A stretch of 37,348 nucleotides of DNA from Candidatus Poseidoniaceae archaeon. GTDB taxonomy: Archaea; Thermoplasmatota; Poseidoniia; Poseidoniales; Poseidoniaceae. This document shows, in pieces, positions 1 through 9,128 of the stretch; position 1 is the first letter of the stretch; each line of letters begins with the position of its first letter. The stretch covers positions 1-37,348 of the forward strand of contig JANXHP010000068.1 in assembly GCA_024958795.1 (NCBI GenBank), given 5' to 3'. The notes below the pieces were generated by a model, which searched no databases, was not told where the DNA came from, and saw only the letters and a program-made list of their open reading frames with translations. Made by a program: the position numbers and the translations under genes.

Positions 1-2
1 AA

Positions 3-278
3 AATTATGCTATTTCTATCACACCTCCATCTGACCACACTTATGTGAACTGGAGAGTTAGTGCTGAGTATGAAAATGGTGATAAGGAAAATTTCCCTCA
101 AGGAGATTGGTTCAAAACATGGTCATCTTGTTGGTTTAATGAAAATACTTGGGGTGGGATAGATTCGAGTGAAGATGGTTGTAAGACCGTTGAAGGTGAG
201 AGTATTCTTCCAGGATTTGTATTACCAACTGTTGTTGGATCTATTGTAATGGCAATCGCTTATACACGACGTGATTAA
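3..278 (+). CDS. C-terminal fragment of a secreted/surface protein (5' end outside window) with hydrophobic C-terminal segment
   Basis: Frame is open to the window edge; ends ...ILPGFVLPTVVGSIVMAIAYTRRD (PGF + TM + RR, PGF-CTERM-like). Confidence 0.7.
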   Translation, partial: NYAISITPPSDHTYVNWRVSAEYENGDKENFPQGDWFKTWSSCWFNENTWGGIDSSEDGCKTVEGESILPGFVLPTVVGSIVMAIAYTRRD

Positions 279-673
279 TTGAAATGTTCAACTAAGCGCT
301 CAACAAAGCGACGTTGTTCATAATCCCAATTTTGCATAATTACAGTAACACTTGTCTTGTCTTTTGATAAAGTTCCTTCAACAAATCCAACTTGAGTTAA
401 ATCACTATCCACTAGGGGCAAGTTATCTCCATTACATTGTATGAGGAGTCCTTTGTCAGTCATAGTTGCACTACCGAAGGAAAATGTAATCTGTTTATCA
501 GATGCCTCAGTCTTGACTTTGCCTGCTTTCAAAAATCGTGCAAGAGCATCTAATAATGAGTTGGCATCCACATCGGATTCTATCGCCCCAGAGCCATAAG
601 CAGAAAGAAATTCTAGCTCTGTTGAATTTTGTTCTATTAGATGGTCCAATCCGCGACCAACTTTTTCCGTCAC
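275..673 (-). CDS. Hypothetical protein (~132 aa); listed ORF runs to 715 but GTG at 671-673 is the likelier start
   Basis: Upstream gene stops at 684; GAGGTGA (revcomp of 679-685) lies just before GTG; the longer start overlaps the upstream gene. Confidence 0.65.
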   Translation of the reverse strand: MTEKVGRGLDHLIEQNSTELEFLSAYGSGAIESDVDANSLLDALARFLKAGKVKTEASDKQITFSFGSATMTDKGLLIQCNGDNLPLVDSDLTQVGFVEGTLSKDKTSVTVIMQNWDYEQRRFVERLVEHFN

Positions 674-683
674 AATAATCACC

Positions 684-2873
684 TCATAATGGACCTTGAA
701 TAAGGTTCCAGCCAATCACTCGTCCATCGCTTGCATCTGCAACTAAAGAAATATGATTTGACCATTGTTCTGAATCCCATTGTCGTGATAAGTCAACTGT
801 ATTTGCACCACTTGAACTATCAACGAAATTATTGATGAATGTGTTTAGACCACTATCTGGAACCAATACCAAATATCCAACTCTTGTCTCTGGATGATAA
901 TCTCCTCCAGTAGTGAAGAATTTATCATTTCCAACTAATTGTGGGAATCGAGTATTATCCATCAATCGGGCTTCCATCATGCTAATATTCAAAGCGCCTG
1001 GGATTGAATTTCGATTGTGAGATACTTCTTCATCATATGCTCCTTTGTCAAGATAATTACAATTTTCTTCATTAGCCTGACCGCTTATTGAAAATTTCAC
1101 CCACCCAGCTGTATTGTCAGTAGCAACCCATGAAACATTCCAAGTCGTTACACCATTTTCTCTTTCATCTATTGCTCGCCAAATGTATCCACCATCGTTC
1201 AACGCTGCTGTTGCACCAGAAACTTCACCTGAAAAATAACCTAAACATTGTATTGATTGCTCTAAATTATATCCTCTAATATTAGATTCATCCGGCATGT
1301 GAATTTCAGATTCTCCCCACTTTACAAGGTCATCACTGTCTGGTTTGAATTCATTTGCTTGTGGGCGATTGTCATAGTTTTTACCCAAATCTAGTAGTTT
1401 TACTCCCCTGGTCATGCTGATACGGTCAAAGGTATGATGGATTTCTAATTCTCCATCTGGTAATACATAATCTCCTAATAATTTCGAGGTTGCAGAACAA
1501 CCTGCACGGTTAGAATCACTTCCTGAAATTACTACATCAACAGTTTGCTTTGCAGCCCATGGAATATCTTCTCCAACCCAAAGAGTCATTGAAGCTGAAC
1601 CAAGACAATATGATTCTAAGTCATGATGTGTTGCTGTTATTTTCCACATCGATTCAGAACCTATTTTTTCAATTCCGATTACCCTCCAATCCCATCCTAG
1701 ATTTGAACCAGTCGCATCATTATCAATCAAATCATTAGCAAATAATTCTTTGACTTCAACTGGTTGTGAAAGTAGAGAGAATCCAGGTGCTATTGTTTCA
1801 AGTCCACCGAACAAAGAACCTATTCCGTATGACATTGCATTTCCTTGGTAAGCAGAATCTAGGGTTAGGCTCCACTGAACTTGATTTGCAACCGAGGATT
1901 GTTCCCTTAATTCTGTCCAACTAGTTGTGGTTAATTCTGAAGAACCACTGGCACTAGCAAATGATTCAGAACAGGCAGTTGAACCAGGTATTGGAGAACG
2001 TAGATGACGTTGAACTGTGAATTTGTCAAAATCAAAAGAATTGGTTGCCTCAACTGCTAGCCAATCTCCACCTTGTCCTCCACGCACTGATACTGCGCCC
2101 AATCTATCCATAGAACTCTGTGAATGAAGTTCACCCCCACCACCATCGGTAATAGAAGTTTGACCCATTCCCAAATATTCAAGACGGATTTTACAAATGT
2201 CATCTTCATTCTCAATGTTATCCAAAACGAGATCTAAGAATCCTTCAGTAGCAATGAATTCCCCTTCAGAAATTGAATATTTCATTTCATCACCATATTT
2301 CAGAGGGTCACCTGTAAACGGGTCAAGTTGGTTATTGATGTACCACCATCCACCTGCTGCCAACATCATTGCAGTCAATAATACAGCAGCAACTTGCGGA
2401 CGTTTGACAATATCAACAAGAGTTGCTGGATTATCACTTAGTTTTGACTTGCGAGGAATTGGTGCTACTGGAACTATTTCTTCTTCCTCGTCTTCATCGA
2501 GAATTACTGCGTCAAGGATTTCACCATCAATGAATTCTTCTTCTAATAATTCTACATCTTCCAATAATGATTCGTCATCCTCAGAATCATCTTCCTTAGG
2601 CGCGGAGTCATCTTCATCTTCCAAAGACATCACAAATTCTTCTTCACTAATTTCTGGTTCTTTTTTCTTAGAAGGTTTTGCTTTAGAGGTCTTCTTTACA
2701 CTCAATCCAACTTCACTTCTATCAAGTCCAAACTCTAGCAATCTATTGACCAAAACACTCTTCTTTCCCGATGTTGCTAAATCATTCAAAACGCATAAGG
2801 CCTTCAATTTGGCAACTGTCAAAGAGGATGTCTCTTCTACCACCATAGTGAACTCCAAACCAATGGCGCGCAT
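684..2873 (-). CDS. Large membrane protein with N-terminal SAP-like domain, acidic linker, one TM and ~550-aa outer domain
   Basis: SSLTVAKLKALCVLNDLATSGKKSVLVNRLLEFG resembles a SAP motif; TM at PQVAAVLLTAMMLAAGGWWYI. Confidence 0.75.
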   Translation of the reverse strand: MRAIGLEFTMVVEETSSLTVAKLKALCVLNDLATSGKKSVLVNRLLEFGLDRSEVGLSVKKTSKAKPSKKKEPEISEEEFVMSLEDEDDSAPKEDDSEDDESLLEDVELLEEEFIDGEILDAVILDEDEEEEIVPVAPIPRKSKLSDNPATLVDIVKRPQVAAVLLTAMMLAAGGWWYINNQLDPFTGDPLKYGDEMKYSISEGEFIATEGFLDLVLDNIENEDDICKIRLEYLGMGQTSITDGGGGELHSQSSMDRLGAVSVRGGQGGDWLAVEATNSFDFDKFTVQRHLRSPIPGSTACSESFASASGSSELTTTSWTELREQSSVANQVQWSLTLDSAYQGNAMSYGIGSLFGGLETIAPGFSLLSQPVEVKELFANDLIDNDATGSNLGWDWRVIGIEKIGSESMWKITATHHDLESYCLGSASMTLWVGEDIPWAAKQTVDVVISGSDSNRAGCSATSKLLGDYVLPDGELEIHHTFDRISMTRGVKLLDLGKNYDNRPQANEFKPDSDDLVKWGESEIHMPDESNIRGYNLEQSIQCLGYFSGEVSGATAALNDGGYIWRAIDERENGVTTWNVSWVATDNTAGWVKFSISGQANEENCNYLDKGAYDEEVSHNRNSIPGALNISMMEARLMDNTRFPQLVGNDKFFTTGGDYHPETRVGYLVLVPDSGLNTFINNFVDSSSGANTVDLSRQWDSEQWSNHISLVADASDGRVIGWNLIQGPL

Positions 2874-2974
2874 TAATCCCTTTCAAGTCCTGCGCTTGTT
2901 GGGTCAATAAAACGGCCATTAACCAATGATTACAAAATCGTCAAGTTTGATTCAACGAATGTATTTGATGTGCT

Positions 2975-4066
2975 TCACTCTTCATATGCAGAGTATGAAC
3001 CATCTTCTGCCTTAACATATACAGATTGATCGTATGACCCATCAGCTAAGATTTTGAAATAATAACCATTATCGGTTTCTTCATATCTTTCACTGACTGC
3101 TGCTTCAGTCACTTCTTCAACAATTGGTTCACTTTCTACTACTTCTGCAGGTGGTCCACTCGGAGGTCCAGAAGCCGGTGCGCTAGTTGGCCCACTCGGA
3201 GGTCCAGAAGCCGGTGCACTAGTTGGTCCACTTGGTGGCCCACTCGTTGGTCCGCCTGTCGGCCCTTGAGGAGGTGCACCAGCAGGACCTGCCGCAATTT
3301 TATCCTTGGAAATTTCAGACAATACTTTGGATTCTGTCGTTTCATTACCGCCTTCTAACATTGTGCGTACTGTTGCACCATACTTTTGAGCGCCAATAAA
3401 AGCAAAGGCTGAGAGGAATAAGGAACACATACCAAGCACTCCTGCGAATACTTGGTTCGGCCACATTTTTCCGTCAACATTCATATCTGAATTAGCATCT
3501 CCAAGGTTGTCACCATTTGCATTTACATATTGAACTATCATGCAATAATTTGCTGGATCCACATCAAATTCAAATTCATAAGTTCCTCCTGCACTCGGTG
3601 TTGTTTTTGTCACCTTGTAATGATGAGTATGGCCACTACCATTTCTTGCGATTGGAGTATATTCTCCAAGATTACTTTGACAATCATCTGTTTGGATTAG
3701 ATATGCGCCGAGTAAAACACCAGCCTTTGCTGGAGGATTTATTACATCTACAGAAAGAGTAACTGGTACATCTGTAATGTCATCCCCTGGAATCGGTAGA
3801 CCCCAAATATATCCGACATCTTTCTCTGCTGAATTAGTAAAATTATCATAATCAGCTCCAAATGGCATAGGGAATAATGCAAAACCGAACATAATTGCTG
3901 CGATTCCAAGATACATGAATACATTCCAACGTGCCTTTGTTAATGCCGCCTTACGGCCTTCCAATGACATGTCTTCTAGTTGCTCATCCATGTCCTCATC
4001 AACAATAATATCGTTGGTAGGTTCCACCGGTTCATCTTCGGTCATATTCATCGCCACATTACCCAA
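2975..4066 (-). CDS. Membrane protein with two TM segments and Pro/Gly/Ser-rich repeat linker
   Basis: 363-aa ORF; TM NVFMYLGIAAIMFGFALFPMPF and VFAGVLGMCSLFLSAFAFIGA; (SGPPSGPTSAPA)n linker; aromatic/acidic C-terminal tail. Confidence 0.75.
   Translation of the reverse strand: MGNVAMNMTEDEPVEPTNDIIVDEDMDEQLEDMSLEGRKAALTKARWNVFMYLGIAAIMFGFALFPMPFGADYDNFTNSAEKDVGYIWGLPIPGDDITDVPVTLSVDVINPPAKAGVLLGAYLIQTDDCQSNLGEYTPIARNGSGHTHHYKVTKTTPSAGGTYEFEFDVDPANYCMIVQYVNANGDNLGDANSDMNVDGKMWPNQVFAGVLGMCSLFLSAFAFIGAQKYGATVRTMLEGGNETTESKVLSEISKDKIAAGPAGAPPQGPTGGPTSGPPSGPTSAPASGPPSGPTSAPASGPPSGPPAEVVESEPIVEEVTEAAVSERYEETDNGYYFKILADGSYDQSVYVKAEDGSYSAYEE
3153..3224 (-). repeat. Two near-identical 36-bp tandem units encoding a Pro/Gly/Ser-rich linker
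   Basis: ggtccactcggaggtccagaagccggtgcgctagtt followed by ggcccactcggaggtccagaagccggtgcactagtt; degenerate copies continue to about 3265. Confidence 0.85.
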
Positions 4067-4143
4067 GCACTTGAAAGGAACGGAATAATTGAATAATATT
4101 GATAGGCGATGAACTCAATAATGAGAGTGATTCACGAGCGAAT

Positions 4144-5343
4144 ATGGGTCTTCGTGTTGCTGTGCTGTCGCGTGGGCCGCGTTTATACAGTACGAGAAGG
4201 TTGGTTGAGGAAGCAAAAAAACGTGACATTGACGTTGAAGTAGTGGACCCGATGAAGTTCTCTCTTTTTGTTGCTGATGGTGACATTAATGTCACACACA
4301 AAGGTGAGCCATTCATGTTTGATGCAATAATTCCTCGAATTGGTCATTCTATTACCAAGCATGGTGTTGCAGTGTTAAGACAATTAGAACAATTAGATGT
4401 CTGGACTGCAAATACTGGTCAAGGAATATTGCAAAGTCGAGATAAACTACACGCTAGCCAAATACTTGCACGAAACAGAATTCCAATTCCAAGAACAACA
4501 TATGTGAGAGATACACTAGATATTGAGAATGCTGTTGAATCAGTAGGCGGTTTACCAGTCGTAATCAAAGTCACTTCTGGAACACAAGGTCAAGGAGTAT
4601 TCTTACGACATACATTACATGAAGCAACAAATCTAGTTCAAGGATTGCTGATGACTGGACGTTCAATTCTAATTCAAGAATATATTGCAGAATCGCATGG
4701 CAAGGATATCCGAGCCCTTGTTGTTGGCGACAAGGTGGTTGCGAGTATGCGAAGAAAAGCTAGAGGCAGGGAATTTAGAAGTAATTATCACCTTAATGGA
4801 ACTGTAGAAAGTGTTGACCTTCCTGAAGATTTTGCAGAGGTTGCTCGTCGAGCTGCCCGCGTATTAGGCCTACATATCGCTGGAGTGGATCTACTTGAAT
4901 CCGACCAAGGGCCACTGGTATTGGAAGTGAATTCTTCACCTGGACTTGAAGGAATTGAGAAAGCGAGTGGAATAAATGTGGCTGGTGAAATAATTGATTT
5001 TGTCATATCGGAGGCATCATTCTCAGAAGTTGATTTAGACCAATTGATGCGTACAGTTCCTGGGCAAGGCGTACTATCTCTTCAAATTAGAAATCATCCA
5101 AACCTTGTTGGTGAGCGATTAAGTGATCTATTCAAAACAGGTGAAATCGTTCCAGTATTTGCATTATCAAGAGATAATTCTCTGATTTGGAATCCAGATT
5201 CAGAATTGCAGTTACGATATGCTGATATTCTAATTTGCTATGGTGAACTTACTGAACTTCGCTCTTCTCTAAGACAGGCAATAGGTGAAATTCCTAATAA
5301 TTTGACACCTGAAGAACAAGAGTCCAAAATAGGTGTCGAATAA
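4144..5343 (+). CDS. rimK: RimK-family ATP-grasp ligase with C-terminal RCK_C/TrkA_C-like domain
   Basis: MGLRVAVLSRGPRLYSTRRLVEEA..., PVVIKVTSGTQGQGVFL, VLEVNSSPGLEGIE are RimK-like; C-term NLVGERLSDLFKTGEIVPVFALSRDNSLIWNPDSELQLRYADILICYG resembles RCK_C. Listed ORF begins at TTG 4099. Confidence 0.88.
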   Translation: MGLRVAVLSRGPRLYSTRRLVEEAKKRDIDVEVVDPMKFSLFVADGDINVTHKGEPFMFDAIIPRIGHSITKHGVAVLRQLEQLDVWTANTGQGILQSRDKLHASQILARNRIPIPRTTYVRDTLDIENAVESVGGLPVVIKVTSGTQGQGVFLRHTLHEATNLVQGLLMTGRSILIQEYIAESHGKDIRALVVGDKVVASMRRKARGREFRSNYHLNGTVESVDLPEDFAEVARRAARVLGLHIAGVDLLESDQGPLVLEVNSSPGLEGIEKASGINVAGEIIDFVISEASFSEVDLDQLMRTVPGQGVLSLQIRNHPNLVGERLSDLFKTGEIVPVFALSRDNSLIWNPDSELQLRYADILICYGELTELRSSLRQAIGEIPNNLTPEEQESKIGVE

Positions 5344-5557
5344 TTACCACTTTCTGCAATATTTTGCAAGCAATTGCCGATGTCTTAATACAGCGTTGCC
5401 AAAATTATCCGTCAAACTGTATAGTGAAATTTGGCGTATACGCGCGGTGGCTTCTTATGATAGGTCACTGTCCTCTTTCATGCTCTTAGGAGCAATTGGG
5501 ATGTACGGCCGCTTCGGCGGTAGGCGATTAACGCCAAAAAAACGCGGAGGAAGAGAG

Positions 5558-6631
5558 ATGCGGTCACGCAAAGCACTGAAACCAAGCCAACTTAGGCTGG
5601 ATGCTGAATCGTTAAGCCTTCCAAACCGATTAATTCACTTGCAAGACCTTGATTGGGTTAGTTGTTATCAACAACAATTGCGTACTGAAAATAAATCTGA
5701 AAACACTCGCCGAAATTATATGTGTCATCTTAGAAGTTTGATAGAAACTACATTATCTGGAGAAAATGTACTATCACAACAAGATTATGATTCTATGACC
5801 ATAATTGAATTGGCATCAAGAATGGAACCGCTAAATGGCCGAATTGACCGTTGGGTTCATGCTCAAGCCGACCTAAAACCTACAACTTTCAATGCCAAAC
5901 TCGCTGCAGCAAAACATTTGTTGAAGTGGCTTGGACAAATATGGCCAGACCATATTGGAAGAGTAAAGACTGGCAAGAGATTACCTAGAGTCTTATCTCG
6001 AAGTGAATTGTCAATGGTATTAGAAGCCTCACGATTAAGTGAAAATGCTGTGGCTTCATTGGTTGTTGCCATGTTGTTAGATACAGGCCTAAGGGTAAGT
6101 GAGATTTGTAATTTAGATATTAGTGATATCGATTTTGCAGATGGTTCAGCCCGAGTAATTGAAGGAAAGGGCGATAAAGACAGACTCGTATTATTTACAG
6201 ATAGAACATTGGATAGAATCAAAGCTTGGTTACCGATAAGAAATGAAAGGGCTGCTAAAACTGAATTAGCATTCTTACTCAACACTCGCTGTAGAAGATT
6301 GCAACCTCGTGGAGTCCAGAGGCTGATGGACAACTTAGCCATTGAAGCAACTATTCCGAAAGGAAAACTAACACCCCATGTATTGAGACATAACTTTGCT
6401 ACTGGATTACTTGAAAGAGGGGCAGACTTGGTCACCATTCAACGGTTGTTGGGTCATTCCAGTATAGCGACTACTAGGAATTATCTCGACATTTCAGATC
6501 AAACACTGCGCGAAGTTTACCATCGTGCTCAAGCATCTCGCAAAACTATTGAAGAGGAAGCAGCACAACAACAACATGATGTTGAAGAATTAATTGAAAC
6601 AACACCATCTACCAGTGCAATAGGTATTTGA
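5558..6631 (+). CDS. xerA: Tyrosine recombinase (XerA/XerC/D-like)
   Basis: LLDTGLRVSEICNL, HVLRHNFATGLLERGADLVTIQRLLGHSSIATTRNYLDIS; likely start ATG 5558 inside the 5333 ORF. Confidence 0.9.
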   Translation: MRSRKALKPSQLRLDAESLSLPNRLIHLQDLDWVSCYQQQLRTENKSENTRRNYMCHLRSLIETTLSGENVLSQQDYDSMTIIELASRMEPLNGRIDRWVHAQADLKPTTFNAKLAAAKHLLKWLGQIWPDHIGRVKTGKRLPRVLSRSELSMVLEASRLSENAVASLVVAMLLDTGLRVSEICNLDISDIDFADGSARVIEGKGDKDRLVLFTDRTLDRIKAWLPIRNERAAKTELAFLLNTRCRRLQPRGVQRLMDNLAIEATIPKGKLTPHVLRHNFATGLLERGADLVTIQRLLGHSSIATTRNYLDISDQTLREVYHRAQASRKTIEEEAAQQQHDVEELIETTPSTSAIGI

Positions 6632-6632
6632 T

Positions 6633-6815
6633 TCAATTACTCTTTTGTTTCCGCTTAGAAATTGATTCTGGGCCACACCATTCTCTACGTGGAAGGACTT
6701 CTTGGCCCACATGACCAACGATTGGACAATATTTTCCTGACCGACAACGCGAACAGTTTTCCTTTGAAGGTAACTCAACCGTTTTGCGAAGTCTTCCGTA
6801 CTTGCGCCTCGGCAT
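6633..6815 (-). CDS. Small Cys-containing, putative zinc-binding protein (60 aa)
   Basis: NCSRCRSGKYCPIVGHVGQEVLPRREWCGPE; stop lies 1 nt from the convergent recombinase stop. Confidence 0.5.
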   Translation of the reverse strand: MPRRKYGRLRKTVELPSKENCSRCRSGKYCPIVGHVGQEVLPRREWCGPESISKRKQKSN

Positions 6816-6870
6816 GACTAGAGAACTAAGCCAACCGGCTTTTGTTTATTGTGATGTCAAACCAAGTAAT

Positions 6871-7317
6871 TCAACGGTTTTTCAAACGCTTCATCCAACC
6901 CATTTGGTTTACGCTCTTTGGAACTTTAATCGTTCCACCCTTTCGGACAGTTTCATTGACAACTTCTCTCACTTTACCAGATGTGGATTTCGCAGCCTTA
7001 CTGATTTTCTTAGGAGTTTTCTTTGCAGTTGTTGCTGCTTTCTTAGCCTTAGCAGGTGCCTTCTTAGCAGCAGCCTTAGTCTTAGTAGCGGTTTTCTTAG
7101 CAGCAGTTTTCACCTTAGTTGCAGTTATTGCTGCAGAAATAGCTTTGCTAGCAACCGCTGCGCTCAAGCCTGCTTTTTGTAGAGATGCTGTAGATGATTT
7201 TGCTAACTTGGCAACGCTATCAACCTTGGCAGATACTAATTTTTTTGCAGACGCTGCACTGACATTAGGAAGTGCAGATAATTTACCCGTTTTTGAATCC
7301 GTTCCCTTAGCAGCCAT
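6871..7317 (-). CDS. Histone H1-like Lys/Ala-rich DNA-binding protein with N-terminal helix-hairpin-helix region
   Basis: LSALPNVSAASAKKLVSAKVDSVAKLAKSSTASLQKAGLSAAVASKAISAA (HhH_5-like) then KTAAKKTATKTKAAAKKAPAKAKKAATTAKK; start ATG 7315-7317. Confidence 0.8.
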   Translation of the reverse strand: MAAKGTDSKTGKLSALPNVSAASAKKLVSAKVDSVAKLAKSSTASLQKAGLSAAVASKAISAAITATKVKTAAKKTATKTKAAAKKAPAKAKKAATTAKKTPKKISKAAKSTSGKVREVVNETVRKGGTIKVPKSVNQMGWMKRLKNR

Positions 7318-7397
7318 GCACTCACCTATACCTACGGAAAACAGCGCTCCCACTTCAATTCTTTGATACAAATAATAATCATCAACCGTTGAATTGA

Positions 7398-8348
7398 TTG
7401 CCTATAAGCCAGCACATGGAACTTATGAGGGAGGCTCTTGGTGCTGAATCAAGCATACTTTTTGCACAAGTAAAAAAGGCCAACTCCGACCACAAAGTCG
7501 AACCAGAAACTAATCTTTTACGAAGTAAACATTTCCATATCGGCAAGCCTGTATATCTCGGAAATGTTGCAACCCGGCTACTTTCGCAGTTATCTCAACC
7601 GGATACTCCTTTTTTCGCCCAACCTCCTTCATTTAACGAGCAAATTTGGCGATTCACATGTAAGAGTAGTTCTTTGTCAATTTCAGTTGAATCAATTTCA
7701 TATTGGGGATTCGGGTTATTCAATTCAGGATATCTAAATCGAATTGAAATCACAGGCCCTATACAAGAACGAGCAAGGGTCTTCTATGATTTAGTGGCTG
7801 CATTATCTCATAACCCCTGGGAGTTTAAGCATCAACGCCATGCTAGAAAAGTGATGCAAAAAGATTCTATTTCAATAGAGAAGAATGAAAAGTCTTGGCG
7901 CTATTTATTGCAGGTAGCATCTTCTCATCTGGAAGAACAAATTGCTATCATGGCAGAGCGGGCAAAACTTGTTGAGAAGCGTGTTGCATCGAATAATGAC
8001 GTCGATGATTCAGATCAGCAAATGACCCAGGCTTCTCTTCAAAGTGCCTTACATGATTTGGAAGTTGCAAGGTCTGCACATGCAGATGATAATTCTCCAG
8101 CAGTTGAACGAGCGTTGGCTAGAGTTGAAGCCTCATTGATTAATGCTGACCCATCAACGCAACTCGAATTGGATAAAGAAGCGCAACATGAGAGTCAAAT
8201 AGATGGACATGTATTGCAATTGGGTGACTCAGATATTGATGAAAAAGTGGACATTGTGGACTTGTCAGAAGATGATGAGGAGGATGAGGAATTATCTGCA
8301 GAAGATGTAAACCTTGTTGATTATTCTCAAATAAATGAAGAGGAATAA
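7398..8348 (+). CDS. Conserved-looking hypothetical protein with acidic C-terminus
   Basis: 316-aa ORF, no competing ORF; alternative start ATG at 7419. Confidence 0.7.
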   Translation: MPISQHMELMREALGAESSILFAQVKKANSDHKVEPETNLLRSKHFHIGKPVYLGNVATRLLSQLSQPDTPFFAQPPSFNEQIWRFTCKSSSLSISVESISYWGFGLFNSGYLNRIEITGPIQERARVFYDLVAALSHNPWEFKHQRHARKVMQKDSISIEKNEKSWRYLLQVASSHLEEQIAIMAERAKLVEKRVASNNDVDDSDQQMTQASLQSALHDLEVARSAHADDNSPAVERALARVEASLINADPSTQLELDKEAQHESQIDGHVLQLGDSDIDEKVDIVDLSEDDEEDEELSAEDVNLVDYSQINEEE

Positions 8349-8417
8349 TCGCTTTCCGTCAAATTCCTTTGCGGGTCGCGTTGATAAGGGGGAGGCATCT
8401 CGCCCACATCGGTTGCA

Positions 8418-8612
8418 ATGGCTGCAAAGAAGAAGTCCGATGGCAGTGGAATCCAGCAAGCTGCTGGTTTAATCCGTTATTTCGATGAAGAATCAGAACA
8501 TGCATGGAAGATTACCAAGGGTCAAGTATACTTTGCTTGTATCTCAATCTCTGTATTCTTTTACCTTGTAAATCAAGGCGTAGCACAAGCAATTTGGAAT
8601 ATTTTTGCTTGA
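8418..8612 (+). CDS. secG: Preprotein translocase subunit Sec61-beta
   Basis: 64 aa; KKKSDGSGIQQAAGLIRYFDEESE plus single TM matches the archaeal Sec61-beta pattern GxxxxAGLxRYFDEE. Confidence 0.88.
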   Translation: MAAKKKSDGSGIQQAAGLIRYFDEESEHAWKITKGQVYFACISISVFFYLVNQGVAQAIWNIFA

Positions 8613-8639
8613 TTGAATCATTGCTTTTGCAATTGATAA

Positions 8640-9032
8640 TCACAAAGGTTTGATCAATACTATTTTTCCTTCTTTAGAAGCCATTGCCTGAGCGACTTGA
8701 ATTGCAGTTTTCATGCCCGATGTTGCACCGATAGTTTTCGGCTCACCCTCTTCATGTATAATCAATCGATGAGTCAAGTTGTAAAGAACACCTTCTTCGA
8801 TTCTTTGGAATATCCATTGCTCATTTTCTATGGTTACCATCGCAGGAATACCTGAAAGAGGCCCCATCGCTTTACCAATTGTAGTGGTCCTAGATGAGAG
8901 ACCCTGTAAATCTCTAAACGGTTTCCAAGTTCTTCTTCTCGTTGGCTGTTGTACTCGCCGACTTCTATCTACGCCTTCTCTAAATGCTCTCGTCATCTTA
9001 GGGTCCCATCCCTTGGAGTTGGTGAACTCCAT
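8640..9032 (-). CDS. Hypothetical protein (130 aa)
   Basis: Intact ORF in a gap between other genes; basic N-terminus. Confidence 0.6.
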   Translation of the reverse strand: MEFTNSKGWDPKMTRAFREGVDRSRRVQQPTRRRTWKPFRDLQGLSSRTTTIGKAMGPLSGIPAMVTIENEQWIFQRIEEGVLYNLTHRLIIHEEGEPKTIGATSGMKTAIQVAQAMASKEGKIVLIKPL

Positions 9033-9128
9033 TCACAAAGCCAATCTGTTACACTAATAAGAAGCGCGATGACAAACAAGCCGCGAATGGCGATTATTAT
9101 ACCATTGTTATCTATTTCAAATGCATAA

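Noticed and set aside
2197-2910. 237-aa + strand ORF, Ser-rich
   Set aside because: Antisense shadow of the acidic (GAA/GAT-rich) linker of the SAP-domain gene.
5863-6438. 191-aa - strand ORF
   Set aside because: Antisense to the tyrosine recombinase catalytic domain.
5558-6631. Integrase as marker of an integrated mobile element
   Set aside because: No att repeats, cargo or phage genes around it; architecture fits a chromosomal XerA-like recombinase.
6842-7366. 174-aa and 132-aa + strand ORFs
   Set aside because: Antisense to the Lys/Ala-rich H1-like gene; composition explained by complement of AAG/GCT codons.
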